From CAZPQM01 sp964588995 (GTDB lineage: Bacteria > Pseudomonadota > Alphaproteobacteria > Rickettsiales > UBA8987), in assembly GCA_964588995.1 (NCBI GenBank), contig CAZPQM010000010.1, positions 1 to 64,000 of the forward strand: DNA of 64,000 nucleotides, in the 5' to 3' direction. The stretch's first letter is position 1. Every line of letters begins with the position of its first letter. Below the pieces are notes generated by a model, which was given only the letters and a program-made list of their open reading frames with translations, was not told the DNA's origin and made no database searches. Below are positions 42,721-51,621 of the stretch, one piece after another. The position numbers and the translations under genes were made by a program.

Positions 42721-43310
42721 TGACCCATATTATCGGGCTGACCGGAGGGATTGCGAGCGGTAAAAGCCTCGTAGCCGATACGTTTCGCTCGCTACACATC
42801 CCGGTTTACGACGCGGATCAGGAAGTGCACCGCCTGCTGCGCGAGGACCGCGAGGTGATCGATGCGGTCCGCAAACGTTTCGGCGTGAAGGTGATAGCCG
42901 ATGGTGTCGTGGATCGCCGGGCGCTCGGAGCCGTTATTTTCCATCAGCCCGATGTCCGGAAACAGCTCGAAGCCATACTTCATCCGAAACTTGCCGGGAT
43001 TCGCGACCGCTTTGTCGAGACGCACCGGGGTCGCGCGTCGAAAGTGATCCTGCTGGATATTCCGTTACTGTTTGAAACCGGAGCCGATCAGCATTGCGAT
43101 GCGGTCTGGATGGTGATGGTCACGCCTGAGCTGCAGATAGAGCGAGCCCTCGCGCGCGGGAAACACGATAAGGCCACGTTGAACGAAATCATCGCCGCGC
43201 AGGGTGATCTCGCTGCAAAGGCGGCTAAAGCAGATGTGATAATCGATAATAATGGATCCAAAGCGGCCACGCGTGAAACGGTCGAGCGACTCCTCACCCC
43301 CTACCTCTGA
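42720..43310 (+). CDS. coaE: Dephospho-CoA kinase
   Basis: 196 residues. P-loop GLTGGIASGKSLVADTF at 6-22, then the CoaE-specific PVYDADQEVHRLL, and VVLLDIPLLFE-type Walker B region (VILLDIPLLFETGA). It performs the last step of CoA synthesis. The start codon uses the final A of the preceding gene's stop (TAATG), so translation is coupled to the giant ankyrin/SPOR gene, an unexpected partner for a housekeeping enzyme. Confidence 0.95.
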   Translation: MTHIIGLTGGIASGKSLVADTFRSLHIPVYDADQEVHRLLREDREVIDAVRKRFGVKVIADGVVDRRALGAVIFHQPDVRKQLEAILHPKLAGIRDRFVETHRGRASKVILLDIPLLFETGADQHCDAVWMVMVTPELQIERALARGKHDKATLNEIIAAQGDLAAKAAKADVIIDNNGSKAATRETVERLLTPYL

Positions 43311-43312
43311 TT

Positions 43313-44032
43313 CTATTGCCGGAAGCTGAGCTCCCATGCATTGCCGATATCCAGCACGAGATGTTTCGCCAGAGACGGAATATTCGTAATCTCTGGCGTG
43401 ATGATCACCGTCTCGCCGGGTTCAAGCAGGTCTTTCTGCACCGGATAGGTCAGCCTGCCGATTTCGCGCCCCTGCTTACTCAGCAGGGTGATGACCACAT
43501 CGGGCATAACGCGGATGGTGTCAGCGTCGTTGCTTATCTCTCCCTCAAGCCATAATTCCAGTTGATCGCCAAGGGGTTTGCGCTCCACCTCAAGCCGCGT
43601 AAATCCCAGCCCATCGGTGTTTTGCAGCCCGATCCCCTCAAACAGATCGCTCAGCATCGGGTAATGCTCGTGATGGGCGATCAGCCCGGTCGTAATGGCA
43701 AGCAGCAGCGAAGCAACTGCGCCGAGTTTCAGTAAAACTCCTGCCTGCTTCGGCGGCACTTCCACAGCGTTAACCGGCTCATAGCGCAGCGGCTCATCTC
43801 CGCTGTCATCCGGCTGTTCCTCCTCCAGCAGCATAGCGAAGGGGTCGGCCTCCTCCGCAGCCTCCGCAGCAACCTTCTCTTCTGGCAGGGCTTCTTCCGG
43901 TTGTTCCTCGACACGCGGATCATAATACCAGCTATGCCCACAGCGCGAACATTTGACCATACGCCCGTCTTCCCCTATCGCTTCGCGCGGGGCGGTAAAA
44001 TGCGTGGTGCAGGCCGGGCAGATAATAATCAT
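43313..44032 (-). CDS. MJ0042-type zinc-ribbon protein with DUF3426-like domain
   Basis: 239 residues. N-terminal zinc ribbon MIIICPACTTHFTAPREAIG ... VKCSRCGHSW with two CxxC pairs; an acidic linker; one membrane helix (about 98-117); then a beta-rich domain of the DUF3426 kind with EGEISNDADTIRVMPDVVIT. These proteins occur widely in alphaproteobacteria; the ribbon is cytoplasmic, the tail extracytoplasmic, role unknown. Convergent with coaE, 2 bp apart. Confidence 0.85.
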   Translation of the reverse strand: MIIICPACTTHFTAPREAIGEDGRMVKCSRCGHSWYYDPRVEEQPEEALPEEKVAAEAAEEADPFAMLLEEEQPDDSGDEPLRYEPVNAVEVPPKQAGVLLKLGAVASLLLAITTGLIAHHEHYPMLSDLFEGIGLQNTDGLGFTRLEVERKPLGDQLELWLEGEISNDADTIRVMPDVVITLLSKQGREIGRLTYPVQKDLLEPGETVIITPEITNIPSLAKHLVLDIGNAWELSFRQ

Positions 44033-44087
44033 AGTGGCATGATACGCGATTCAGGGTTATAAAGTACAGCGTAAGAAGAGGTGCCGT

Positions 44088-44657
44088 GTGATCCGCATTG
44101 CTTTCATAACGTTTCTGTGCCTGCTCATGATCGCCATGGCGGGCTTTCTGTGGTATATATCCCGCTTTCAGCCCGAGCCGGACATTGCCGACCTGCAGGA
44201 AGCGGATAGCGTCATCGTACTAACCGGGGGGACGAACCGCATTCGGCAGGGGTTGAATATCCTACAGGAAGGCAAGGCTGACCGGCTCTTAATTTCCGGC
44301 GTTGGGGAAGCCACAGAGCTCCCTGATATTGCGGTGAACCATCCGGAAATAGCGGATTATGCCCAGCGGATTACCCTCGGCCGGGAAGCCAGCAGCACGC
44401 GTGAGAATGCCAGTGAAGTCCGCAGCTATATTCAGGAACATGACCTCGAATCCATCATTCTCGTCACCTCGTATTACCATATGCCGCGCAGTCTGCTGGA
44501 GCACCGCGCCTTGCTACCGACCGTCAGCATTACGCCTTTTCCGGTGCAGCCCGATCAGCTGCAACATACGGGCTGGTGGAAAACGCCCTCGACGATTCGT
44601 CTGTACCTGACGGAATATTATAAATACCTCGCCAGTCTTATCATCCCGGGATATTGA
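44088..44657 (+). CDS. YdcF/DUF218 family protein
   Basis: 189 residues from GTG 44088. One N-terminal membrane segment (about 4-22), then DUF218 motifs SVIVLTGGTNRIRQGLNIL, LLISGVGE, GREASSTRENASEV and ILVTSYYHMPRS. DUF218 proteins such as SanA and ElyC affect envelope integrity and lipid-carrier metabolism. First of a tight set with plsC and a membrane methyltransferase (3 bp and then an overlap), suggesting an envelope-lipid operon. AAGAAGAGG is the ribosome binding site. Confidence 0.86.
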   Translation: MIRIAFITFLCLLMIAMAGFLWYISRFQPEPDIADLQEADSVIVLTGGTNRIRQGLNILQEGKADRLLISGVGEATELPDIAVNHPEIADYAQRITLGREASSTRENASEVRSYIQEHDLESIILVTSYYHMPRSLLEHRALLPTVSITPFPVQPDQLQHTGWWKTPSTIRLYLTEYYKYLASLIIPGY

Positions 44658-44660
44658 ACC

Positions 44661-45383
44661 ATGGCAAAATTACGCACTATCGTATTCAAACTATATTTTG
44701 CTGTGCTGACCAGCCTGCTATGCATTGGCTTTATGCCGTTTTTCTTATTGCCGCGTCGCTTTACCGTCTATGGAGCCGGTATATGGTGCTGGCTGGTCAT
44801 TAAGGGTTTACGCCTTATTACCGGGGTGAAATATGAACTTGAAGGGCTCGAACATATCCAAAAACGCCCGGTGATTATCGCAAGCCAGCATCAGTCGATG
44901 TGGGAAACGCTTGTGCTCTACAGCCGTTTCATGCACCCGAATTTCGTGCTGAAAAAGGAGCTTACCCAGATTCCAATTTTTGGCTGGTATTTAACGCTCG
45001 CGGAAAATATTCCGGTGAAGCGGGGCGGCGGTGCAAGTGCGTTAAAAGGTATGTTGGCCCATGTGAAGGATCGGCTGAACAAAAACCGTATTATCGTGAT
45101 TTTTCCGCATGGCACGCGTGCAAAGCCCGGTGAAGCCAAGCCGTTGCATCCTGGGATCACGGCGATTTACCGCTCGCTTCCGAAAGATAGTGACATCCAT
45201 GTGGTACCGGCAACGCTCAATTCCGGCGCGCACTGGCCCAAGCGGGGCACGATCACCCCTGGCACGATCCGCTGGACCTTTCATGAACCGATTCAGGGAG
45301 GTCTGGACAAAAATGTCTTTATTGCCCAGCTGGAGGCTACATTGAATCACTCACCCCCTTCGGAAAAAAAGCATGAGCGATAA
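44661..45383 (+). CDS. plsC: 1-acyl-sn-glycerol-3-phosphate acyltransferase
   Basis: 240 residues with an N-terminal membrane helix. The catalytic block reads ASQHQSMWETL (HX4E, a variant of HX4D common in alphaproteobacterial PlsC), then a glycerol-phosphate site FVLKKELTQIPIFGWYL, and VIFPHGTRAKPGE (the FPEGTR equivalent with His for Glu). It acylates lysophosphatidate to phosphatidate at the inner membrane. The two altered motif positions are worth noting, but the context and length agree with PlsC. Confidence 0.9.
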   Translation: MAKLRTIVFKLYFAVLTSLLCIGFMPFFLLPRRFTVYGAGIWCWLVIKGLRLITGVKYELEGLEHIQKRPVIIASQHQSMWETLVLYSRFMHPNFVLKKELTQIPIFGWYLTLAENIPVKRGGGASALKGMLAHVKDRLNKNRIIVIFPHGTRAKPGEAKPLHPGITAIYRSLPKDSDIHVVPATLNSGAHWPKRGTITPGTIRWTFHEPIQGGLDKNVFIAQLEATLNHSPPSEKKHER

Positions 45384-45828
45384 ATATCAGGATTATGGCT
45401 GGATGGCAGCGCAGTTGGGATTATTACTGATCGTCTTTATCCTGCCGCTCCGTCACGATTTTAACCTGCCGGAAGCGGCGCAATATGGTTTGATAGCGGT
45501 TTTTGCTTACGGGCTCTATTTGCTTTTTGCAGGTATCTACCGGCTAGGGCGAAATCTAACGGCTTTTCCGACCCCGAAAGCCGATGGAAGCTTCGTAGTG
45601 CAGGGGGTGTACCGCGTTGTACGCCATCCGATGTATGGCGGTTTGATTCTCGCGCATCTCAGCTTTGCTTTCATTATGGGCAGTGTTTATCACTTGCTGC
45701 TGCACCCCTTCATCCTGTTGTTTTTCTTTCGCAAAGCGCTGAAAGAAGAAAGCTATATGCTCGATACTTATCCGGAATATGCAGAATATATGCGTCGTAC
45801 GCGCCGTTTTATCCCGTTCATTGTATAA
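45373..45828 (+). CDS. Isoprenylcysteine/phospholipid methyltransferase-like membrane protein
   Basis: 151 residues with about four membrane helices. C-terminal half has GVYRVVRHPMYGGLI and KALKEESYMLDTYPEYAEYM, ending RRTRRFIPF, the standard SAM-dependent ICMT/PEMT-like pattern. Substrate is unknown, possibly a lipid. It overlaps plsC by 11 bp, so is expressed with it. Confidence 0.85.
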   Translation: MSDKYQDYGWMAAQLGLLLIVFILPLRHDFNLPEAAQYGLIAVFAYGLYLLFAGIYRLGRNLTAFPTPKADGSFVVQGVYRVVRHPMYGGLILAHLSFAFIMGSVYHLLLHPFILLFFFRKALKEESYMLDTYPEYAEYMRRTRRFIPFIV

Positions 45829-45857
45829 AAAGAGGCGCAGAGATTACTCCGCGCCTC
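45827..45857 (-). terminator. Rho-independent terminator, minus strand
   Basis: Minus strand: GAGGCGC, inner GAG-TAAT-CTC, GCGCCTC, then TTTTT. A 7-bp GC-rich stem with T run; it fits the end of the minus-strand outer-membrane protein remnant and may also act on the plus strand. Confidence 0.75.
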
Positions 45858-45871
45858 ACCTTCTTAACGCC

Positions 45872-45970
45872 CTAAAACGTTTTCTGAAATCCGACACGCA
45901 GGCGATAATCATACACGCTATGGTGAGGGAAATCCGCATCGGCTCTGTTTATACGCAAATAAAGATTGAC
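45872..45970 (-). pseudogene. C-terminal fragment of an outer-membrane beta-barrel protein
   Basis: Minus strand frame ending at TAG 45874-45872 reads NLYLRINRADADFPHHSVYD then YRLRVGFQKTF. Alternating hydrophobic residues and a terminal Phe are the signature of the last strand of a porin-like barrel, recognised by BamA. A strong terminator follows directly. The rest of the gene is absent: upstream sequence belongs to the sulfotransferase on the other strand. So this is the stub of a deleted gene. Confidence 0.5.
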
Positions 45971-46000
45971 TATCAAGCAGCTTGCAACAACTATCCGCTT

Positions 46001-46852
46001 ATGAGTCACCTTGCACTGATTATCCTCGGTATGCATCGCAGCGGAACGTCCTGCATTACGCGCCTCGCCAACCTGCTCGGCGCGGAATTGACCGAACATC
46101 TCGTGCCCGCCGGGCCGGATAACGCACAAGGCTTTTTCGAAGATGCGCGCATGGTCGCCATGAACGAAGAAGCGCTGGAGGGCTTCCGCACCTCGCATCT
46201 GGGTAGGCGCCTGCTTCCTCCCCAATGGCAGGAGAAAAAGCCTGCGGTCGCGCTGCGCTCACAAGCGGCGGAACTTATCAGCACGGACTACGCGCAGAAG
46301 CCTTTTTTCGCGCTGAAAGACCCGCGCCTTTGTCGCTTGCTGCCTATTTGGCAGGAGGTACTGAATTACCATCAGATTACCCACCGCTATATTTTCGCTT
46401 TCCGCAATCCGCTCGAAGTGGCGCATTCGCTCAAACGCCGCAACAAGCTGAAAGTGAAGGACGGTTTGCTGCTCTGGCTGCTCTATACGGTCGAGGCGGA
46501 GCGCTACACGCGGGATCAACACCGCGCGTTTCTCTATTATCCGGATGTGATTAAAGACTGGCGGGTGAGTATGGTATCGACCGCCCGTCACCTTAATGTG
46601 CACTGGCCGCGCACGCCGGAAAGTATCGCAGCCGATGCGGCGACGTTTATTCAGCACGATATGCGCCATAACCATGCGGAAGAGCTGCATTATTCGCGCG
46701 AAATCCCGACGGATTACCTGCCGTTTCTGCACGGTGTCTATTCCTCGCTGATGTCGGCTTCGGAATCGAATAAGCTCGACCCGAAATCGTTTGATCTGGC
46801 CGAGGAATTTCTGGAGGCGAAGTTGGGCAGTCGTTTTCGGCTATTCGCCTGA
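46001..46852 (+). CDS. Sulfotransferase family protein
   Basis: 283 residues from ATG 46001 (MSHLALIILGMHRSGTSCIT). The N-terminal GMHRSGTSCITRL is a PAPS 5'-phosphosulfate loop and HRYIFAFRNPLEVAHSLKRR gives the 3'-phosphate site. Central part matches the Sulfotransfer_3-like proteins found in polysaccharide clusters. The open frame runs back to 45779, across the barrel-protein stub and terminator, and those residues are not coding. It lies convergent to galE with 12 bp overlap. Acceptor unknown, probably a surface glycan. Confidence 0.8.
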   Translation: MSHLALIILGMHRSGTSCITRLANLLGAELTEHLVPAGPDNAQGFFEDARMVAMNEEALEGFRTSHLGRRLLPPQWQEKKPAVALRSQAAELISTDYAQKPFFALKDPRLCRLLPIWQEVLNYHQITHRYIFAFRNPLEVAHSLKRRNKLKVKDGLLLWLLYTVEAERYTRDQHRAFLYYPDVIKDWRVSMVSTARHLNVHWPRTPESIAADAATFIQHDMRHNHAEELHYSREIPTDYLPFLHGVYSSLMSASESNKLDPKSFDLAEEFLEAKLGSRFRLFA

Positions 46853-47824
46853 GGGCGCTTCCCGGTTGGCAAAAAGCCATGCGTGCTGAATTATAGTTTC
46901 CAGATCGGAAAGCATCGGCTTCCAGCCAAGTTGTTCGCGAAGCTTTTGGCCTTCTGCAACCAGTACCGCCGGATCGCCCTCGCGCCTCGCGCCGATAATA
47001 TGCGGAACGGGCTTTCCCGTGACGATTTCAGCCGTTTGCACCACCTCGCGTACCGAATAGCCCTGCCCGGTGCCAACATTGAAAACCGCGCGCTTCTCGC
47101 CTTCGCGTAACGCATGTAGTAGCTTGAGATGCGCATCGCACAAATCCCACACATGGATATAATCGCGGATACAAGTGCCGTCTTCCGTGTCATAATCTTC
47201 GCCGAAGATCGTCATTTGCTCGCGCTTGCCCTGAATGGCTTCTAAAATAATCGGAATAAGGTGTGTCTCCGGCTCATGGCGCTCGCCGAGTTCACCTTCC
47301 GGATCAGCCCCGGCGGCATTGAAATAGCGCAATATGCCATAGGGCAGCCCGCGCTCCTGCCCGGCCTGCTCCAGCAAGGCTTCACAAGCGCGCTTGCTTT
47401 CGCCGTAGGGATTAATCGGCTGCAACGGGTGTGCTTCATCGATCGGCGCATATTCCGGATTACCATAGACCGCCGCCGTCGAAGAAAAAATAAACGGAAT
47501 CTGATGCTTTGCCGCCTCCGCTATCAGCACCTTCGTACGCTCAACATTATTGGTGAAATATTTTTCAGGATACTGAACAGACTCCCCTACCTGAATGTAG
47601 GAGGCAAAATGCATGACGGCATCAAATGCGACATTCTGAAACAGGGTCTCTAATAGCGCCGCATCACCGATATTACCCACAACCAGCTTACCGCCGGTCA
47701 CCGCATCACGGTAGCCGTTCTCCAAGCTGTCGAGCGTTACGGTTTGGCAACCGCTCGCCTGCAGCATTTTGACCATGTGCGAGCCGATATAGCCCGCCCC
47801 ACCGGTTACCAGAATCGTTGGCAT
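46841..47824 (-). CDS. galE: UDP-glucose 4-epimerase
   Basis: 327 residues. NAD-binding TGGAGYIGSHMVKML, FSSTAAVYG with catalytic Ser, Tyr and Lys in YGESKRACE, RYFNAAGADPEGELGE and GTCIRDYIHVWDLCDAH are GalE signatures. Interconverts UDP-glucose and UDP-galactose for surface polysaccharide. Last in a run of minus-strand overlapping genes (mlaD, DUF2155, Wzt-like ATPase, sulfotransferase, galE), its start overlapping the sulfotransferase by 19 bp. Confidence 0.95.
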   Translation of the reverse strand: MPTILVTGGAGYIGSHMVKMLQASGCQTVTLDSLENGYRDAVTGGKLVVGNIGDAALLETLFQNVAFDAVMHFASYIQVGESVQYPEKYFTNNVERTKVLIAEAAKHQIPFIFSSTAAVYGNPEYAPIDEAHPLQPINPYGESKRACEALLEQAGQERGLPYGILRYFNAAGADPEGELGERHEPETHLIPIILEAIQGKREQMTIFGEDYDTEDGTCIRDYIHVWDLCDAHLKLLHALREGEKRAVFNVGTGQGYSVREVVQTAEIVTGKPVPHIIGARREGDPAVLVAEGQKLREQLGWKPMLSDLETIIQHAWLFANREAPSGE

Positions 47825-48528
47825 CCTGCCTGCTCCAGTTCATTTAGATAGTGTTCCAACGACTCCATGCTACCATGATAGAGCTCCTCGAGTACAGGCC
47901 GCAGGCTGGGGCGCAAGCTATCAGAGGCACCGGCGAACACTTTCTGTTGCAATTCCGCCTTCATTTCGGTTGTGAAATAATGTGCGTCTGCCCCTAAAAA
48001 ACCCGCTGTTCGGTTCAAAAGCTCAAGCGGCTGGTCCTTTATGCGGTCAAAATGAATCACTAGTAACTGCGATGGGTCAAAATAGTCCATCCAGTTACGC
48101 AAACAGGCTTCATACGCACCGCGCATACGCGAGCCTTTGGAATGAAAATGGTCGATAAACCACTGATCGCTTGCTTCTTCCAGCTCCATATGGCAATACC
48201 ACAGGGCCATTTTAGCCGATGACAACGCACGATCTATCGGATTACGCACCATATAAATAATTCTAATATCTGGATAATGCTTTTTAATCTGCTTTATGAT
48301 GTTTCCTTGTAGTGTTGCATAGGCCGGAGTGATTTCACCTTGCTTCACATCCTGCATATCCTGCGCAAAGATACGGTCATACCAGTCAAAACCACGATCA
48401 AAATGACGGTCGAAAAAGTGAATTTCCTTCTCACGCGCCGGAAAATTAATCTGCGGGTGCTTCGATAAGTGTTTATACAGCCAGGTGGTACCCGCTTTTT
48501 GCGCTCCGATGCCTAAGAAATCAAGCAT
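47806..48528 (-). CDS. Sulfotransferase domain protein
   Basis: 240 residues. Begins MLDFLGIGAQKAGTTWLYKH, the PAPS 5'-phosphosulfate loop, and continues with EKEIHFFD and IYMVRNPIDRALSSAKM, the 3'-phosphate binding motif. Heparan-sulfate sulfotransferase-like family. Overlaps the preceding ABC ATPase by 8 bp and galE by 19 bp, so it belongs to the same transcript and probably sulfates a glycan exported by that transporter. Confidence 0.9.
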   Translation of the reverse strand: MLDFLGIGAQKAGTTWLYKHLSKHPQINFPAREKEIHFFDRHFDRGFDWYDRIFAQDMQDVKQGEITPAYATLQGNIIKQIKKHYPDIRIIYMVRNPIDRALSSAKMALWYCHMELEEASDQWFIDHFHSKGSRMRGAYEACLRNWMDYFDPSQLLVIHFDRIKDQPLELLNRTAGFLGADAHYFTTEMKAELQQKVFAGASDSLRPSLRPVLEELYHGSMESLEHYLNELEQAGCQRFW

Positions 48529-49828
48529 GGTCCGCTATATCCACATGGTAGCTTGGAGAGAAATCAATCGTTCCGGTGGCGTTATGGTCACTATCAGATA
48601 TGACTTTGAACATCAACGCATCGTGAATTCGATGCAAAAAAGTCCGCTCTTCACCGCGTTTGGCCGAACAGCCGCAATTTATAAAATACGTGCCTTCTAA
48701 CAGCCGGTTGACAAATTTAATCCTCACTTCCACCCGCTGACCGGCTTCCACCTTCGCAAGCGTATCACTCATCATACTGGCACCGCCAATTTCCATACCG
48801 CTGATGCCCTTTATTAACATACCGAAACGAACATCTTTCGCTGCCTCATCAAAGGTCACATCATAACATAGCCGATAAGTCTTTCCCGTCTCAAGGACGT
48901 TGACAATCGCATCCTCCTCATCCTGCAAGCGCACATGCTGTATTTCCGCACCGTTCGGCGCATAAACCACCGTCGTCTCCACTTTCAGCGACGGTAAAAA
49001 GCCCGGCGCAGTCGGCTCTTCGGCAATGCGCTCCTCGCGATGTTCACGATCATGCCGCAACGCATGCAGGTAGCTCGCCTGCTCTTCCTCCGGCGCGTAA
49101 AGAAACCGCTGGTAGCGGCTAAGCACATACTTGGGTGTGTCATCAAGGATAAGGTGCCCGCCATCCAGCCAGATGGCTCGGTCGCACAGCTCCAGAATCG
49201 CACGCGGCGAATGGCTGACAAACAACACCGTCGTACCCCGGCTTTGCAACTCGCGGATGCGCGCATAGCATTTACGCTGAAACGCCTCATCCCCCACCGC
49301 GAGCGCCTCATCGACAATAAAAATATCCGGCTCCACACTTGCCGCGACCGCAAAGGCAAGCCGCACATACATACCGCTGGAATAGGTGCGTACCGGCTGC
49401 GCAATATCCTCAGCGCTCAATCCGGAAAACGCGATAATATCGTCATATTTTTGAGCAATTTCCGGCTCGGACAGCCCAAGAATCGCCGCATTTAACTTCA
49501 CATTCTCTTTACCGGTAAATTCGGGATTAAACCCTGCGCCCAGTTCCAGCAGTGCCGAAATACGCCCATTTACCTCCAGCTCACCACCGCTTGGCGTCAG
49601 CGTTCCACATAATAGTTGCAGCAACGTCGATTTACCGGAACCATTCCGCCCGATAATCCCGACCATTTCGCCCGGCCCGATCGTCAGATCCAGCGGATGA
49701 AGCGCGTGCTTTTCGCGATAATAGGCGCCGCTTCGGATGAGCGCCTGCTTAAGCCGGTCCGCGGGGCGGCGATAGACCTGATAACGCTTATAAAGGCCAT
49801 GCGTCTTGACGGCAACTTCGCCAGCCAT
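48521..49828 (-). CDS. Polysaccharide ABC transporter ATPase (Wzt-like)
   Basis: 435 residues from ATG 49828. N-terminal ABC domain with Walker A GRNGSGKSTLL, the polysaccharide-export hallmark LLELGAGFNPEFTGKENV, signature YSSGMYVRLAFAVA and Walker B DIFIVDEALAVGDEAF. Residues about 255-435 form a Wzt-type C-terminal domain (TYRLCYDVTFDEAAKDVRFG, ISFSPSYHVDI), which in Wzt binds the capped glycan. A Wzm permease is not visible beside it. The start overlaps the DUF2155 stop (TGATG). Confidence 0.93.
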   Translation of the reverse strand: MAGEVAVKTHGLYKRYQVYRRPADRLKQALIRSGAYYREKHALHPLDLTIGPGEMVGIIGRNGSGKSTLLQLLCGTLTPSGGELEVNGRISALLELGAGFNPEFTGKENVKLNAAILGLSEPEIAQKYDDIIAFSGLSAEDIAQPVRTYSSGMYVRLAFAVAASVEPDIFIVDEALAVGDEAFQRKCYARIRELQSRGTTVLFVSHSPRAILELCDRAIWLDGGHLILDDTPKYVLSRYQRFLYAPEEEQASYLHALRHDREHREERIAEEPTAPGFLPSLKVETTVVYAPNGAEIQHVRLQDEEDAIVNVLETGKTYRLCYDVTFDEAAKDVRFGMLIKGISGMEIGGASMMSDTLAKVEAGQRVEVRIKFVNRLLEGTYFINCGCSAKRGEERTFLHRIHDALMFKVISDSDHNATGTIDFSPSYHVDIADHA

Positions 49829-50631
49829 CAACTACAGCCTTTCAGCGTCACATCGTACACCGCATGGCTAGGCCCTGAGACATAGGGCACATCCGAAATC
49901 AACCAGCCGGCATAGATCGTTTCGACCCGCTCACTTTTTTGCGTCTGCCCATCCGGAGTAAAGCGCAGGTTCGGTACGCGCTCGCGGATATTCACCAGCG
50001 CCATTGCCCGGTCAATGCCGCTACGAGGTTCGATTACGCAGCCCAGCACCTCCAACTCCAGCATATCAAATTCCCCAACTTCCTGCCCTTTGGTTCGTAA
50101 GGTCATCTGCTCGTTGTTAAGTGATATACGGTTGAGCAACTGCACCGTCGCATGATCGATTCCCTTGGAAATCGTTACTACGGGCAGGGGTTTTACAGCG
50201 CGTGCATTTTCGGGCAAAGGTTGTTGTGGTAGAGTCGGGCGTTCCCGTTCTGTGATAATATCCTGACGGTCCACCGGCATCAGAATTTCGCCCTCTTCGT
50301 TAATAATGGGAATTTTCCGGGGCGATGTTTCAACGGCTGCATCAAAAGAAGGGGACACATCGCCGAATGGGTTTTCATATCCCTGTTGCGGCGGTTGCTG
50401 TGTTTCTTCAAAATTTAGCTGCCAGTTGCGCTCCCGCGGCGGTTCCGCTTCTCGGAGTGGCTTCCTTTCATCGGTGCCAGGTTCGTAATTCCGCGGCGTG
50501 GTAAACTCATATTCCTCAAGGAGCCGCTCTAGCCGCGTCGTTGCGTCTTCAGCCTCAGGCGATTGCGCTGTTACCAAATCCGCCGTAAAGAGACAGGCGA
50601 TACCGATTACAAACGATCCGGTACGGCTCAT
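49828..50631 (-). CDS. DUF2155 domain protein
   Basis: 267 residues from ATG 50631. Signal peptide RTGSFVIGIACLFTADLVTA then a Pro/Glu-rich linker. C-terminal third contains NRISLNNEQMTLRTKGQEVG (a DUF2155 hallmark) and ETIYAGWLISDVP. In alphaproteobacteria this domain follows mlaD-like genes, as here, where the start lies 13 bp past the mlaD stop. Its role is unknown; some relatives are longer versions of a small conserved domain. The open frame runs back into mlaD to 50712. Confidence 0.8.
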   Translation of the reverse strand: MSRTGSFVIGIACLFTADLVTAQSPEAEDATTRLERLLEEYEFTTPRNYEPGTDERKPLREAEPPRERNWQLNFEETQQPPQQGYENPFGDVSPSFDAAVETSPRKIPIINEEGEILMPVDRQDIITERERPTLPQQPLPENARAVKPLPVVTISKGIDHATVQLLNRISLNNEQMTLRTKGQEVGEFDMLELEVLGCVIEPRSGIDRAMALVNIRERVPNLRFTPDGQTQKSERVETIYAGWLISDVPYVSGPSHAVYDVTLKGCS

Positions 50632-50644
50632 CCTGACGAGCCTC

Positions 50645-51133
50645 TTAGAAAACATCATCTTCCGGTGGCAGGTGGTTCTCATCTCCGTCCGAGCTGTCTC
50701 CACTGAAGACAAAACGCGCGATCAAAGACTCAATCGAGATGGCGGGTTGCGTCATGGTAATCTGCCCGCCATCCTGCAGAAACTCCTCTGAACCGCCCGG
50801 TACAATGGCAAGATACTTCGCACCCAGCAAGCCGTCGCCGATAATTTCCGCCCGGCTGTCTTGCGGTAGCTTGATTTCCTCATCCACGGTGAAGAACACC
50901 TCTGCAAGATAGGATTTTGGCAGAATTTCCTGTCGCACCACCTGTCCGACTACAAGCCCGCTTACCCGCACATCGCTACCCACCTTCAGTCCGTCAATAC
51001 GGTCAAACTTTGCCGAAAGCTTATAATGTGCATCATCCTGTTTGCCGGCACTACTGTAAACGGTTAGCAGAAACCAACCCGCAATCAGCAGAACAACGGC
51101 ACCGATCAATGTTTCGAACAGACTTTTTCCCAT
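50645..51133 (-). CDS. mlaD: MlaD-family (MCE) lipid-binding protein
   Basis: 162 residues. A membrane helix (6-25), then an MCE domain with VSGLVVGQVVRQEI, ISTV-type strand and GDGLLGAKYLAIVPGG, the MlaD/MCE hydrophobic pore loop. MlaD binds phospholipids in the periplasm for retrograde transport to the inner membrane. MlaE, MlaF are not adjacent. First gene of the minus-strand run to galE. Confidence 0.92.
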   Translation of the reverse strand: MGKSLFETLIGAVVLLIAGWFLLTVYSSAGKQDDAHYKLSAKFDRIDGLKVGSDVRVSGLVVGQVVRQEILPKSYLAEVFFTVDEEIKLPQDSRAEIIGDGLLGAKYLAIVPGGSEEFLQDGGQITMTQPAISIESLIARFVFSGDSSDGDENHLPPEDDVF

Positions 51134-51204
51134 GCGCTTTCTATAACGCAGCCTTACCGGCTTGTCACGCGCTTATGCAACAAAACGTAACATGGCGTCT
51201 TATT

Positions 51205-51549
51205 TCAGGCCGCCTTGGCGTAGTAATCCCGGCTACTGGCAAAATAAGCCGCCTCTGCTTTGAGGGAAGGCACATGGTTTTTATCGAAATTTGGCGCTTC
51301 TTCCAGCGTTCTTTTATCCAGTGGCAGCTTCAGGCAATCTTCCTGTTCATCCCAGCCGAACTGATTATACGGCACCGCAACCAGCTTATCGTTTAGCTCG
51401 GTACCGAAGATGCCGCCGTAAGAAATGATAATATATTCAGCCTGACCTTCCGGCGTCAGCACCATATCTTCTACGTGACCTAAATTGTCACCTTCATGAT
51501 TCTTGATATCTCGATTCATACTATCTTTTACATAATAATTTGTTGCCAT
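51205..51549 (-). CDS. PRC-barrel domain protein
   Basis: 114 residues from ATG 51549 with GAGGATAG just upstream. MNRDIKNHEGDNLGHVEDMV followed by YIIISYGGIFG..DKLVAVP matches the PRC-barrel fold. Small stand-alone versions occur in stress-related contexts; function here is not known. Single gene between mlaD and proS on the same strand. Confidence 0.82.
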   Translation of the reverse strand: MATNYYVKDSMNRDIKNHEGDNLGHVEDMVLTPEGQAEYIIISYGGIFGTELNDKLVAVPYNQFGWDEQEDCLKLPLDKRTLEEAPNFDKNHVPSLKAEAAYFASSRDYYAKAA

Positions 51550-51621
51550 ACTATCCTCACTTGTTTCCAAGCATGGTCAGGCATGTGGCATGAAGGTTCG
51601 ATAAGAAAATATAATAGCTGG

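Noticed and set aside
45779..46000. N-terminal extension of the sulfotransferase
   Set aside because: It would run through a terminator and the barrel-protein stub and overlap the preceding gene; the family start is the ATG at 46001.
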